Source: Cognataquiflexum nitidum
Lineage (GTDB): Bacteria; Bacteroidota; Bacteroidia; Cytophagales; Cyclobacteriaceae
Direction of reading: 5' to 3'
Assembly: GCF_022538055.1 (NCBI RefSeq)
Contig: NZ_JAKZAM010000018.1
Location: 39,420 to 103,419 of the forward strand
DNA: 64,000 nucleotides
Made by a program: the position numbers and the translations under genes
Part shown: one piece after another, positions 17,294 to 26,790 of the stretch
Numbering within the stretch: position 1 is the first letter of the stretch
How the letters are laid out: every line of letters begins with the position of its first letter
Notes under the pieces: model-generated
Seen by the model: only the letters and a program-made list of their open reading frames with translations
Told to the model about the DNA's origin: nothing
The model's database searches: none

Positions 17294-18142
17294 GTGTATA
17301 TCCTTGGGACCAAAGAAGAGGTAAACAATAACCTTCAAATTTTCCGTAACAGCAATAAAACCATTGGTTTGGTGCCCACCATGGGTGCTTTACATCAAGG
17401 TCATTTGGAATTAGTCAAAATCGCAAAACAATATTCCGATATTGTGGTAGTATCGATTTTTGTCAACCCTACTCAATTCAACAACCAGCAGGACTTTGAA
17501 AAATATCCCAAAACATTGGATAAAGACTTGGAATTATTGAATAAATCCGGGGTAAATTACCTTTTTATGCCGGATACCTTGGAGATATATCCTTCAAATC
17601 CTATGCTTTCCATAGATTTTGGACATTTGGATAAAATATTGGAAGGATCCTTTCGTCCAGGTCATTTTAATGGAGTGGGAATAGTCGTTTCCAAACTGTT
17701 AAATATTGTTAAACCCCATCAAGCCTACTTCGGTCAGAAGGATTTACAGCAAGTGGCGATCATCAAAAGGCTGGTCCACGACCTTTCATTCGATGTCAAA
17801 ATCAATGTTATTCCGACCGTGCGAGAAGAAGATGGTGTAGCCCTGTCCTCAAGGAACCTGAGACTGAATACTGAGTCGAGACAAGCAGCCCGAATAATTT
17901 CGAAAACATTATTTTTTGCAAAATCAGAACTTTTGGGTGGTAGCCCGTGGTTAAGCATCCGGAAAAAGATCAACCAGATGTTTGAATCTGAGCCAAAAGC
18001 GAAATTGGAATATTTTGAATTGGTAACTTCTGATTCCTTTTACGTATTAGAGGATATAGGAGAAGAGAAAAATGTGTCAATCTGTACTGCGGCTTACTTC
18101 GGTGACGTCAGGTTGATCGACAACATTTCCATATTTGATTAA
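17294..18142 (+). CDS. panC: pantoate-beta-alanine ligase
   Basis: The 282-aa enzyme joins pantoate and beta-alanine with ATP to make pantothenate, the coenzyme A precursor. It has the nucleotidyltransferase HIGH-like motif in VPTMGALHQGHLELV, the IFVNPTQFN and GQKDLQQ segments, and the C-terminal loop EEDGVALSSRN. The start is GTG at 17294. The first ATG lies inside the substrate-binding motif (residue 31), and a promoter sits just upstream, so GTG is favoured. panD follows after 21 bp, so beta-alanine synthesis and ligation are co-expressed. Confidence 0.95.
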   Translation: MYILGTKEEVNNNLQIFRNSNKTIGLVPTMGALHQGHLELVKIAKQYSDIVVVSIFVNPTQFNNQQDFEKYPKTLDKDLELLNKSGVNYLFMPDTLEIYPSNPMLSIDFGHLDKILEGSFRPGHFNGVGIVVSKLLNIVKPHQAYFGQKDLQQVAIIKRLVHDLSFDVKINVIPTVREEDGVALSSRNLRLNTESRQAARIISKTLFFAKSELLGGSPWLSIRKKINQMFESEPKAKLEYFELVTSDSFYVLEDIGEEKNVSICTAAYFGDVRLIDNISIFD

Positions 18143-18163
18143 ATTCGCGCAAAATTTCCCCAC

Positions 18164-18511
18164 ATGCACATTCAGGTTTTAAAATCTAAAATCCACAGGG
18201 TAAAGATTACCCAAGCAGAATTACATTATGTTGGAAGCATTACCATAGATGAGGATATCTTGGACGCTGCCAATATGATTGAAAATGAAAAAGTCGCTAT
18301 CGTAAACATCAATAACGGGGAGCGGCTGGAAACCTATATCATCAAAGGAGAACGGGGAAGCGGGATGGTATGCCTCAATGGTCCTGCTGCCAGAAAAGCG
18401 CAGGTAGGCGATATCGTCATCATCATTTCCTATGCTTCTATGGATTTTGAGGAAGCAAAAAAACACAAACCGGTCATCGTATTCCCTGATGACCATAATA
18501 AATTGATATAA
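18164..18511 (+). CDS. panD: aspartate 1-decarboxylase (pyruvoyl-dependent)
   Basis: The 115-aa proenzyme decarboxylates aspartate to beta-alanine for the adjacent panC product. The self-cleavage site is visible as HYVGSITID: cleavage between Gly and Ser generates the pyruvoyl group on the alpha chain. The NGER, GPAAR and IISYA segments are also typical. Length is normal (115-125 aa). It lies 21 bp after panC and 2 bp before the membrane protein gene, forming a three-gene operon. Confidence 0.96.
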   Translation: MHIQVLKSKIHRVKITQAELHYVGSITIDEDILDAANMIENEKVAIVNINNGERLETYIIKGERGSGMVCLNGPAARKAQVGDIVIIISYASMDFEEAKKHKPVIVFPDDHNKLI

Positions 18512-18513
18512 AT

Positions 18514-19515
18514 GTGAAGTTAAGCCTCAAACAATGGATTCAGGTGGCAATATCGCTCATAGTTGCTGTCTGGATTTTTTGGTTTTTATACAAAGACATC
18601 AGTCTTGATAGTCTCTTGAAGGCTGTTTCAGAAACCTCTTTCCTTTTGATAGGGATTTCTGTTTTGGTTTCCCTTCTTGGGTTTTGGCTTAGGTCCTGGC
18701 GGTGGGCACTGCTTATAGATGCTGATCAATCCTATAAAACTCCCACTTCAAGGACTTTTTGGGCACTCATGATTGGTTACTTGACCAATATGCTTGTACC
18801 GAGAGCCGGAGAATTTGCCCGCTGTGGGGTTTTGGCAAAAACCGATGGCTTACAAATGGGTAAATTATTTGGGACGGTAATTCTGGAAAGAACCGTTGAC
18901 CTTCTTTTTCTCGTTTTCACCATCTTCCTGGCATTTGTCATTGAAAGAAACCTGTTTCTGGAGCTTTTTTCGGAACTGGTTTCCCTAGAAACTTTGGTAA
19001 AAAAAGTAACCCAATACCTTCCTCTTCTAATCGGAGGCTTATTGGTCATGGCCATTTTCTTTTATTTTGCTTTTCTGAAATACAGAGAAAGAAATATTTT
19101 TAGAAAACTAAGGCACTTTACCAGGGATTTGGTCAAAGGTATCATCAGCATCAGGCAAGTCCGAAACCAATCGGGGTTTTGGGGAAGCTCATTTGCTATC
19201 TGGATGATTTATTATGTCACCTTGGTTTTGGTAGCTTGGGCCATACCTTCCACTGCCAACTTGTCACTTAGCTCGCTGCTGATGGTAATGGTAATGGGAA
19301 GTATTGGCATGGTTGCACCGGTTCAGGGGGGTATAGGTACCTTTCATGCATTGGTGGCCTTCATTTTGATAGCATATGGACTGAGTGAATCAGATGGAAA
19401 AATATTCGCTGTGATCGTTCATAGCAGTCAGGTTTTGACAATTGTCGTCCTTGGTCTTGTTTCTTTGGGAATTGTCTTTAAAATAACTGGCAAAAAAGTA
19501 TCCAAATCTTCTTAA
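18514..19515 (+). CDS. UPF0104 / lysylphosphatidylglycerol synthetase-type integral membrane protein
   Basis: The 333-aa protein has about eight hydrophobic segments and the family hallmarks SWRWALLI near residue 60, NMLVPRAGEFARCGVL in the first third, and MVAPVQGGIGTFHALV near 270. This is the flippase-like domain of MprF/AglD-type proteins without a catalytic LPG synthase domain. A lipid-translocating role is likely but unproven here. The start is GTG at 18514, two bases after the panD stop, so it is the third gene of the panCD operon. The metabolic link to pantothenate is not obvious. Confidence 0.85.
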   Translation: MKLSLKQWIQVAISLIVAVWIFWFLYKDISLDSLLKAVSETSFLLIGISVLVSLLGFWLRSWRWALLIDADQSYKTPTSRTFWALMIGYLTNMLVPRAGEFARCGVLAKTDGLQMGKLFGTVILERTVDLLFLVFTIFLAFVIERNLFLELFSELVSLETLVKKVTQYLPLLIGGLLVMAIFFYFAFLKYRERNIFRKLRHFTRDLVKGIISIRQVRNQSGFWGSSFAIWMIYYVTLVLVAWAIPSTANLSLSSLLMVMVMGSIGMVAPVQGGIGTFHALVAFILIAYGLSESDGKIFAVIVHSSQVLTIVVLGLVSLGIVFKITGKKVSKSS

Positions 19516-19548
19516 TTTCGTAAACACTTTAGCAAAAAATATAAAACT

Positions 19549-20235
19549 ATGATTATTCTAATTGTCGTTGTCTTCGCAGTGCTTGGATTTGTAGTCAGCT
19601 CAAAGCTGAAAAGCAAGTTCAAAAAGTATTCACAGACGCCGTTGATGGCAAATCTATCGGGAAAGGAAATTGCCGAATTGATGTTGGCAGATAACAATAT
19701 CCACGATGTCAAGGTAGTGTCTGTGGAAGGTCAGCTTACTGACCACTATAATCCTATGAACAGAACTGTCAACCTCAGTCCGGATGTATACTATGGTAGG
19801 AATGCCGCTGCAGCCGCTGTATCTGCCCACGAATGTGGCCACGCTATACAGCATGCGCGTTCTTACGCTTGGCTCAATCTCAGGTCTGCGATGGTGCCTG
19901 TCCAAAACATCAGTGGGAAAATATTGAATATTGTCTTGATCGCATCCTTATTGGGAGGGGCTTTTATGGGACTTCCTTATGAAATCATCGGGTACATAGT
20001 AGTGGGATCTTATGGAGTGATGACACTGTTCACATTGGTCACACTACCTGTGGAATTTGATGCCAGCAACAGGGCTTTGGCTTGGGTTAAAGAAAGGAAT
20101 ATTGTCACACCTTCCGAATTCGAAATGTCCAAAGATGCTTTGAAATGGGCAGCCATGACTTACGTGGTGGCAGCACTTGCAGCATTGGCCACCTTGGCCT
20201 ATTATATCTTCATTTTCTTTGGTAACAGAGATTAA
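19549..20235 (+). CDS. YugP-like neutral zinc metallopeptidase, membrane-bound
   Basis: The 228-aa protein has an N-terminal membrane anchor (residues ~2-19), a zinc-protease motif HECGHAIQH near residue 94 and three hydrophobic segments further on (IVLIASLLGGAFMGL, IIGYIVVGSYGVMTLFTLV, and a C-terminal YVVAALAALATLAYYIFIFF). This matches the zinc metallopeptidase family typified by Bacillus YugP. The downstream LPVEFDASNRAL segment supplies the third zinc ligand (Glu). Its physiological substrate is unknown. It lies 33 bp after the UPF0104 gene and ends at a clear terminator. Confidence 0.88.
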   Translation: MIILIVVVFAVLGFVVSSKLKSKFKKYSQTPLMANLSGKEIAELMLADNNIHDVKVVSVEGQLTDHYNPMNRTVNLSPDVYYGRNAAAAAVSAHECGHAIQHARSYAWLNLRSAMVPVQNISGKILNIVLIASLLGGAFMGLPYEIIGYIVVGSYGVMTLFTLVTLPVEFDASNRALAWVKERNIVTPSEFEMSKDALKWAAMTYVVAALAALATLAYYIFIFFGNRD

Positions 20236-20267
20236 GGAAACTTAAATCGAGCAAATGAGTTTACTTT

Positions 20268-20298
20268 AAGGGGCAAGAAATTGTCCCTTATTTTTTTT
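20268..20298 (+). terminator. rho-independent terminator after the zinc peptidase
   Basis: A hairpin AAGGGGCAA-gaaa-TTGTCCCTT (one G-U pair) is followed by a run of nine T. It separates the peptidase from the acyl-CoA dehydrogenase gene. Confidence 0.8.
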
Positions 20299-20339
20299 TC
20301 TTATATATTCCAACTGAAATAATTAACCCAAATATTCTT

Positions 20340-21479
20340 ATGAATTTCGAATACACAGAAGAACATGTAGCAGTCAGGGATGCCGCAAGGGAGTTTGCCC
20401 AATCCGAACTTTTAGCGGGTGTAATAGACAGAGATACGGAAGGGAGGTTTCCCAAGGAGCAGGTCAAAAAAATGGGTGAACTTGGATTTATGGGCATGAT
20501 GGTAGATCCTAAATACAACGGTGGGGGAATGGATACAGTCTCTTATGTGTTGGCAATGGAAGAGATTTCAAAAATCGATGCTTCAGCCTCCGTCTGTATG
20601 TCGGTAAACAATTCCCTAGTTTGTTGGGGATTGGAAAAATATGGTTCTGAAGCCCAAAAAGAGAAGTATTTGAAGAGATTGGCGGCCGGGGAAATCATCG
20701 GTGCTTTTTGTTTGTCTGAACCTGAAGCCGGTTCGGATGCTACTTCCCAAAAGACTTCTGCTGAATTGGCAGGTGATCACTATATCCTCAATGGTACCAA
20801 AAACTGGATTACCAACGGAAGTTCTGCCTCTGTCTACCTTGTCATCGCCCAGACAGATGCTTCCAAAGGTCATAAAGGAATTTCTGTATTTATCGTAGAA
20901 AAAGGTCAGGAAGGATTTGTAATTGGAAAAAAAGAAGATAAATTGGGCATTCGAGGCTCTGACACCCATTCCTTGATGTTTTCTGATGTAAAGGTTCCCG
21001 TTGCCAATAGGATTGGAGAGGAGGGATTTGGATTTACTTTCGCCATGGAAACACTTAACGGCGGAAGGATCGGAATTGCAGCCCAAGCATTGGGAATAGC
21101 ATCAGGAGCTTATGAATTGGCACTTACTTATTCCAAAGAGCGAAAAGCTTTTGGAAAGCCTATCAATCAGCACCAAGCCATCCAATTCAAATTGGCAGAT
21201 ATGGCTACCCAGATCGAAGCAGCGAGGCTTCTTGTGCTTAAAGCCGCCTGGCTGAAGGACGAAGGAAAAGATTATGCCTTGGCTAGCGCTATGGCCAAAC
21301 TCTATGCCTCAGAGGTTGCGATGAATGTCAGCATCGAAGCGGTTCAGGTTCACGGTGGCTATGGCTATGTCAAAGAGTACCATGTAGAACGATTGATGCG
21401 GGATGCAAAAATTACACAAATCTATGAGGGGACAAGCGAAATTCAAAAAATAGTCATATCAAGAAGTATAATAAGATAA
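20340..21479 (+). CDS. acyl-CoA dehydrogenase
   Basis: The 379-aa FAD enzyme oxidises acyl-CoA in beta-oxidation or branched-chain amino-acid breakdown. The signatures are clear: GAFCLSEPEAGSD (FAD-binding signature 1), NGTKNWITNG, RKAFGKPINQHQAIQFKLADM (signature 2) and the catalytic Glu in IYEGTSEIQ near the C-terminus. Chain-length specificity cannot be read; the overall pattern is like short-chain (butyryl-CoA) dehydrogenases. It is a single-gene unit between two terminators. Confidence 0.95.
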   Translation: MNFEYTEEHVAVRDAAREFAQSELLAGVIDRDTEGRFPKEQVKKMGELGFMGMMVDPKYNGGGMDTVSYVLAMEEISKIDASASVCMSVNNSLVCWGLEKYGSEAQKEKYLKRLAAGEIIGAFCLSEPEAGSDATSQKTSAELAGDHYILNGTKNWITNGSSASVYLVIAQTDASKGHKGISVFIVEKGQEGFVIGKKEDKLGIRGSDTHSLMFSDVKVPVANRIGEEGFGFTFAMETLNGGRIGIAAQALGIASGAYELALTYSKERKAFGKPINQHQAIQFKLADMATQIEAARLLVLKAAWLKDEGKDYALASAMAKLYASEVAMNVSIEAVQVHGGYGYVKEYHVERLMRDAKITQIYEGTSEIQKIVISRSIIR

Positions 21480-21490
21480 TCAAATATTAA

Positions 21491-21536
21491 TCAATAAAAA
21501 GGGTATAAAATCTATTTTTTATACCTTTTTTCTTTT
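21491..21536 (+). terminator. terminator after acyl-CoA dehydrogenase
   Basis: The inverted repeat AAAGGGTATAAAA/TTTTTATACCTTTTTT is followed by a T-rich tract. Confidence 0.7.
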
Positions 21537-21618
21537 TTTATCAAAAAAATATTAAATAATCACCTTGCTTTTAGAAAATTGTGATAGTTTTACGCCATAA
21601 CCTATAATAACTGCTTTC

Positions 21619-22548
21619 ATGGAATATTACAATAAGGTAATCGAATCTGTCGGGGTTAGGTTTCTGAAGGGCAACAATTTCAAAATTGAAAAGCCCGTTA
21701 CAGTTTTGGATTACAGTGACACTGAGAATACTGTTTTGTTGCTTCACCAAGGGTCTCTCAAGTTCTCTGATGAAATGGAATTGGTAAACGAAGGCGAAAT
21801 CCTTTTTATCCCTGCGGGAAGAAGAACGAACATTTCTTTTGGTCAGCAAGGGAAAAAAACCGAAACCAACAATGAGGGCTTTTTAGATAATAAAAGGAAA
21901 TACCTTCAGACAATTTCTTTTAGGGAAATCAAGAGCGTGGAGGAGGATTGTGTCACCATCCTGAATTTTGAAGCCAAGGTTTTTGACGTTGTCAATTTCT
22001 TTCACTCGTTAGGAATTCCACCTTTTGTCATCAGGTTTAATGACAGGGTAGCGACTATCGTCGAAGACATCATCAAGGAATCAGAACAAAATACCCCGGG
22101 TAAAGAAAGGGTAATCAAACTGTATACCGAACTCTTGGTCATAGAGATCGTTCGCCATGTGCTCAAAAATAGGTTGTTTGTGGAAGAGCTTTCCACCAAC
22201 AGCACCTACTTTAAGGATCCGAGATTGATTGATTTGTTCAATTATATCAAGAAAAATATTGGTGGAGACTTATCAAATAAGGTTTTGGCCAAAGTTGCCA
22301 ATGTATCCGAGGATTATGTGGGTCAATATTTCAAAATGCTGACCGGAATCAATCCACAGGATTATATCGAATACCAAAGAATGGAGGCAGCTGTGGAGTT
22401 ACTCAGAACATCCAAGAAAAGTATCCGTGATATCGGCAAAGTTGTGGGCTACAAAGACACAGCCTACTTCTGTAGAAGATTTAAAATGATGTATGGTCTG
22501 CCGGCAGGAAAAATGAGAAGACGTGAATCATTGATAAACGTACAATAA
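21619..22548 (+). CDS. AraC family transcriptional regulator
   Basis: The 309-aa protein has a degenerate cupin-like N-terminal domain (VLLLHQGSLKFSDEMELVNEGEILFIPAGRR) and an AraC-type C-terminal domain from about residue 205. The first helix-turn-helix is KVLAKVANVSEDYVGQYFKMLTG and the second is SIRDIGKVVGYKDTAYFCRRFKMMYGLPAGKMR. The usual GxSP at the end is GLPAGK here. It is monocistronic, flanked by terminators, and faces the convergent TonB-dependent receptor gene. Its ligand and targets are unknown. Confidence 0.88.
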   Translation: MEYYNKVIESVGVRFLKGNNFKIEKPVTVLDYSDTENTVLLLHQGSLKFSDEMELVNEGEILFIPAGRRTNISFGQQGKKTETNNEGFLDNKRKYLQTISFREIKSVEEDCVTILNFEAKVFDVVNFFHSLGIPPFVIRFNDRVATIVEDIIKESEQNTPGKERVIKLYTELLVIEIVRHVLKNRLFVEELSTNSTYFKDPRLIDLFNYIKKNIGGDLSNKVLAKVANVSEDYVGQYFKMLTGINPQDYIEYQRMEAAVELLRTSKKSIRDIGKVVGYKDTAYFCRRFKMMYGLPAGKMRRRESLINVQ

Positions 22549-22565
22549 ACCCAATCAATTTGACT

Positions 22566-22602
22566 AAAAAACCGTCCCCTGTTAAGTTGGGGGACGGTTT
22601 TT
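22566..22602. terminator. bidirectional terminator between AraC and TonB receptor genes
   Basis: AAAAAACCGTCCCC and GGGGACGGTTTTTT form a near-perfect stem with A and T runs on both sides, between the two convergent stop codons. Confidence 0.85.
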
Positions 22603-22625
22603 TCATGTAATTCCAAAGGAGATTG

Positions 22626-25031
22626 TTAGAATTCAACAATAATCCCAATGGTCGGTAGAATGGTGCCTACGGGATTGTCAATAAATCTCATCTGATACCT
22701 GCTTGGATCATTTGGGTCTATTTTGATGCTGCCGTCATTATTCCTAACTGGAACCAAAACCGGAGGCTGTTGGGCTTGGAAGTTGAAGGCATTCTGCACA
22801 TCAAAATACCAATTCAGGTTCCACCTGTTGAAGAAATATCTCTTGTCAATTCTAAAATCAAGTTGGTTGAATGCAGCCAACCTTTGTGAATTGATTTGGT
22901 TAAAGTCCAAGATTGCTCGTCCTGTAAGGTCCCAAACATCTCTCAGTGAAGATGTTTCAACATCAACGGGTGTATATGGTAATCCGCCCAAATACCTCCA
23001 TCTGGCACCGATTTCCCAGTTTTTCCTGAATCTCCTGCCTGCTGTCAAGCTTACGATTACCCTATTGTCCCATGCAGAAGGCACAAATCCTTCGGTCTTT
23101 GGATTGGTGAATTCACTTCTGACCAAAGTGACTGCGGCAATTCCATAGAAATTATTGAAAAAACGTTGTTGGGCCAAGAACTCAAGACCATACGCCCTAC
23201 CATCTGAATTGGAAATGACCGGTTCGTTACCAATTACGCCAAAGTCTGCTCCAAGATTGGCAAGTGAGATGCCATTTCTGACGGAAGATGGATAATTAGC
23301 GTATAATTTATAGAATCCTTCTACACTGAACCGTCTGCTTTTCTCAGGAATTACTTTTTCAATTCCGGTTATAAAATGCGTAGACCTGATAAATTTGATA
23401 TCGTTTATCTGGTTTTCAAGTTCTCCTTCACTGTTTCTGTAGCCTAAGGCAGTATAAGGAGGCTTCTGATAATAGATGCCGATATTGGCTGTCCAAAAAA
23501 GCTGCGGTTTGATTTGGTAGGAAACTGATACCCGGGGGCTAAGCTGGTTGAGAGGGTTTTGGGCAGTTTTACCAAAGTCACTGCCATCCATTCTCAAACC
23601 GGCGGTTACAAGTAATCGTTCATTGTTGAAATATTTACTTCCGGATACAAATGCTCCGTAGCTGTTAAAAAACGCTTTTGCTTCTACATTTATGACTCCT
23701 CCCTCTGTTGCCAAAGTGCTTCGGTCAAAGTTGCTTATAAAATATCTAGAGTATTCATAATTAACGCCATATTTTAAATTAAACCCATTGCTGAAAATAG
23801 AATTTTCTGCTCGGAACTTGTTTTCACTTTCTTGCGAATTGTAATCAAATAATAGGTTTTCGGGATTGCTGTCATCATTTTGGGCGTATTTAATTGACCT
23901 GTTGTTAAGCATATTTCTGCTTAAAATGAACGTCCAAAAACCATTTTCTCTAAATCTTTTCAGTTTCAAACCCGTGGCGTAGTTCCATTGTGTTGAGACT
24001 GGGAGATTTTCTAAGGTATAAAGTCTTTGCTCCCTTTCTTCCTCGGTTTCGTCTTCTGGTACATCAAAATTCAAAGCAAAATTATCGATAGCACCTACAC
24101 CGATGAATGTCAGTTCAGTTTTAGCATTGAGTTTTGTGGTAGTCTTAAGCTGAAAATCATTGAATGTAGGCAGAAATGGAAGCTGAAGCTGTCTGAAAAG
24201 AAACTGTAGGTATGATCTTCTAGCGGAAAGGATATAAGTAGTTTTTTCACCGATCGGACCTTCATTGGATAGTGTCAGTTCACTTGCTCCCAAAGTAAGC
24301 TGTGTAAACATTTTATCTTTTCGCCCCTCTTTCAATTGAAATTCAAAGAAAGAACTGAGCGAATTCATCCTATCTGCAGGGAAGCCACCAGTGACAACAT
24401 CTACATTTTTGATCAGGTTTACATTTAGAATACCTACAGGACCGCCTGAAGAACCCTGAGTCGAAAAGTGGTTGATGACAGGGACCTCGATTTCATCTAC
24501 AAAGAACTTATTCTCATTTGGTGCGCCGCCTCTGATGATGATATCATTTCTAAAACTTGCTGTGCTTGCAACGCCCGGGAGAGATTGGATGACACGGCTG
24601 ATATCTCTGTTTCCGCCGGGATATCTTTCTATTTCATTGGTGTTAAGTCTACGGACTGAGATTGGGGTTTCATCAGAACGTGTAAAATCCGCATCTACAG
24701 TTACTTCGGTCAATTCAGAGGCCTCTTCCCTGAGGTCAAAGTCTAATCTTACTGCCCTGGCTAAGGTTACCTGAATTTCAAAGGAAGTCTTGGCACGAAA
24801 TCCAATAAAACTTGCCCGGATGTTGTAAAGTCCCGCAGGGAGCTCTGTTAATACATAATTCCCATTTTCATCGGTTACCGTCCCAAATTCTGTTCCTAAT
24901 ACGACAACGTTGGCAAAGGGTATTCCTTCATTATTGACAGGATTAAAAACCCTACCTCTAACCTCTCCGCTTTGCGCTATTAATTCGGAAATTGTAAATG
25001 AAATTAGGATTAGTGTAAAGAATATTCTCAT
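22626..25031 (-). CDS. TonB-dependent outer-membrane receptor
   Basis: The 801-aa protein has a signal peptide (MRIFFTLILISFTISELIAQ), a carboxypeptidase-like regulatory domain at ~20-105 (GEVRGRVFNPVNNEGIPFANV, TVTDENGNY), a plug domain at ~125-225 (SVRRLNTNEIERYPGG, RGGAPNENKFFVDEIEV) and a 22-strand barrel ending in the outer-membrane signature phenylalanine (IGIIVEF). No SusD partner or TonB-linked sigma regulator is adjacent. The C-terminal half is conserved with receptors that have no assigned ligand. It is a single-gene unit whose substrate cannot be predicted. Confidence 0.92.
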   Translation of the reverse strand: MRIFFTLILISFTISELIAQSGEVRGRVFNPVNNEGIPFANVVVLGTEFGTVTDENGNYVLTELPAGLYNIRASFIGFRAKTSFEIQVTLARAVRLDFDLREEASELTEVTVDADFTRSDETPISVRRLNTNEIERYPGGNRDISRVIQSLPGVASTASFRNDIIIRGGAPNENKFFVDEIEVPVINHFSTQGSSGGPVGILNVNLIKNVDVVTGGFPADRMNSLSSFFEFQLKEGRKDKMFTQLTLGASELTLSNEGPIGEKTTYILSARRSYLQFLFRQLQLPFLPTFNDFQLKTTTKLNAKTELTFIGVGAIDNFALNFDVPEDETEEEREQRLYTLENLPVSTQWNYATGLKLKRFRENGFWTFILSRNMLNNRSIKYAQNDDSNPENLLFDYNSQESENKFRAENSIFSNGFNLKYGVNYEYSRYFISNFDRSTLATEGGVINVEAKAFFNSYGAFVSGSKYFNNERLLVTAGLRMDGSDFGKTAQNPLNQLSPRVSVSYQIKPQLFWTANIGIYYQKPPYTALGYRNSEGELENQINDIKFIRSTHFITGIEKVIPEKSRRFSVEGFYKLYANYPSSVRNGISLANLGADFGVIGNEPVISNSDGRAYGLEFLAQQRFFNNFYGIAAVTLVRSEFTNPKTEGFVPSAWDNRVIVSLTAGRRFRKNWEIGARWRYLGGLPYTPVDVETSSLRDVWDLTGRAILDFNQINSQRLAAFNQLDFRIDKRYFFNRWNLNWYFDVQNAFNFQAQQPPVLVPVRNNDGSIKIDPNDPSRYQMRFIDNPVGTILPTIGIIVEF

Positions 25032-25113
25032 ATGCTGGTATTAGTTTATCAAGTACTAATCTGTTTACAGTACGGATTGTTCAAACAATTGTAAAAAATT
25101 GACAAATGTTAAT

Positions 25114-25827
25114 TCAAATGTCTTGTTCGAGATCTTCTTTTATCTTCCAAAGTCTCCACCATGGTGTCCCCGGAGAATCATGGTGCTCATAATGATAACC
25201 AAAAAAGTAGCAGGAAATGAATGCCCAAAAATGGTTTTTTGACTGGCTATTTGAATGGTGTTTGTTGTCGGATTCTCCCATGTGTGGCAGGTAAGTCCCA
25301 AAATAAAAAAGTTGTAGCGTAGAGAGTACTGCAGGTAGCATCCAAAAAACGACTAAATTTTCTGTGGGTAAAAAAAGTTTAAGGATATTGAATGTGACCG
25401 CCATCAATAGGATCTGCCAGACAGAAACATATTGCCTAATAAAACTTAAATACCAAATAAAGAATTTGCCCGAAGGGTGGTAGTCAGGATCTTTGTCAGT
25501 AGCCACAAATCGATGATGCTCATGGTGTTTGGGAAATAGTTTCCAATAAAAATTGTAAGAAAAAAGAAGGGCTGAAAACCATCCAATGGTATGGTTAAGC
25601 TTTTTATTCTCTGATACAATCCCATGCATTGCATCATGCGCTGTAATGAATAGACCTGTATAAAGATGGGTTTGGATCAAGATCCCTAAATAAACTAAAG
25701 GGTTTGACCATAAAATGTCCAGACTGATAAGAAAATATAATGACGCAAACCAAAAGAGAATAATACTCAATGCAATGATTACGCCTGTATTTCCAATCGA
25801 ATATGAAGTCTTCTTTATGTTGTTCAC
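25114..25827 (-). CDS. crtW: beta-carotene ketolase, CrtW type (membrane di-iron)
   Basis: The 237-aa membrane protein carries the three histidine clusters of fatty-acid-desaturase-like di-iron enzymes: HDAMHG near residue 65, HHEHH near 101 and YHYEHH near 215. The FYFGTYLPHMG segment is characteristic of CrtW ketolases rather than lipid desaturases. CrtW adds a 4-keto group to beta-ionone rings. It is the last gene of the sigma-crtI-crtB-ispH series, 23 bp after ispH, which supports the carotenoid role. Alternative: a generic membrane fatty acid hydroxylase. Confidence 0.87.
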   Translation of the reverse strand: MNNIKKTSYSIGNTGVIIALSIILFWFASLYFLISLDILWSNPLVYLGILIQTHLYTGLFITAHDAMHGIVSENKKLNHTIGWFSALLFSYNFYWKLFPKHHEHHRFVATDKDPDYHPSGKFFIWYLSFIRQYVSVWQILLMAVTFNILKLFLPTENLVVFWMLPAVLSTLQLFYFGTYLPHMGESDNKHHSNSQSKNHFWAFISCYFFGYHYEHHDSPGTPWWRLWKIKEDLEQDI

Positions 25828-25850
25828 CAGATAAATTTAGGAAAGAAAGC

Positions 25851-26696
25851 TTAAAAAGTTTCGATTCTTTCTTTTACTTGTTCCATCAGCCACATAGGAG
25901 TGGAAGTGGCTCCGCATATCCCGACAGTTTCATTTTGTGCAAACCAATTCCTTTCTACCTGATCGGGATTTGAAACAAAATGAGTATTTGGATTTTTCTC
26001 CTTACATACATTATAAAGGACTTTTCCATTGGAGGATTTTGTGCCGCTCACGAAAATAATGCTGTCAAATTTTTCTGCGAAAACCCTTAATTCCTTATCT
26101 CTGTTAGATACCTGTCTACATATGGTATCATTTGTATTTACTTCAATGCCACTTTCTTTGAAAGCTTCATTTATTTTGTAGAAGTTATCGGTACTTTTTG
26201 TAGTTTGACTGTATAAGGTCAGATTTTTTGGAAGAGACGGTAGGTCGAGTTCATTGATATCTTGAAACACAACAGCCTTGTTGTTTGTCTGACCAAGAAG
26301 TCCGATTACCTCCGCATGTCCATGTTTTCCGTAGATATAGATTGTTTCGTCTTTGTCAAATGAATTTTTGATGCGATTTTGAAGCTTTAGCACCACCGGA
26401 CAGCTTGCATCTATCAAGGTAAGGTTATTTTTGATAGCGAGTTCATAAGTGGATGGGGGCTCACCATGGGCTCTGATCAATATTTTCTCGTTGAACAATT
26501 CTTTCAATTTATCATGATCGATGATTTTCAGTCCTTTGTTAGTGAGCCTGTTCACTTCTTCATCATTGTGCACAATATCTCCCAAACAATACAGATAGCC
26601 TTGGTCTTCGAGAACCTCCTCTGCCATTTCGATGGCATAGACGACTCCAAAACAAAAACCGGAATGTTGGTCGATTTGTACTTTCAAATTCATCAT
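25851..26696 (-). CDS. ispH: 4-hydroxy-3-methylbut-2-enyl diphosphate reductase
   Basis: The 281-aa iron-sulfur enzyme makes IPP and DMAPP in the last step of the MEP pathway. The three cluster cysteines are visible in SGFCFGV, DASCPVV and TICRQVSNRD, together with the conserved histidines in VHNDEEV and RAHGEPPS and the TKSSNGK loop. The length is typical. The annotated start gives MMNLKV and either Met could be used. Its place between crtB and crtW (94 bp after crtB, 23 bp before crtW) puts isoprenoid supply under the same control as carotenoid synthesis. Confidence 0.96.
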   Translation of the reverse strand: MMNLKVQIDQHSGFCFGVVYAIEMAEEVLEDQGYLYCLGDIVHNDEEVNRLTNKGLKIIDHDKLKELFNEKILIRAHGEPPSTYELAIKNNLTLIDASCPVVLKLQNRIKNSFDKDETIYIYGKHGHAEVIGLLGQTNNKAVVFQDINELDLPSLPKNLTLYSQTTKSTDNFYKINEAFKESGIEVNTNDTICRQVSNRDKELRVFAEKFDSIIFVSGTKSSNGKVLYNVCKEKNPNTHFVSNPDQVERNWFAQNETVGICGATSTPMWLMEQVKERIETF

Positions 26697-26790
26697 AGGT
26701 AAGTAACTTTGGACTTGACAAATTGTTTGTAAGCTTTTTATTGTCTTGATTTTATAGAATTAGACATTTTATTTTAGGAATTAATTTTCA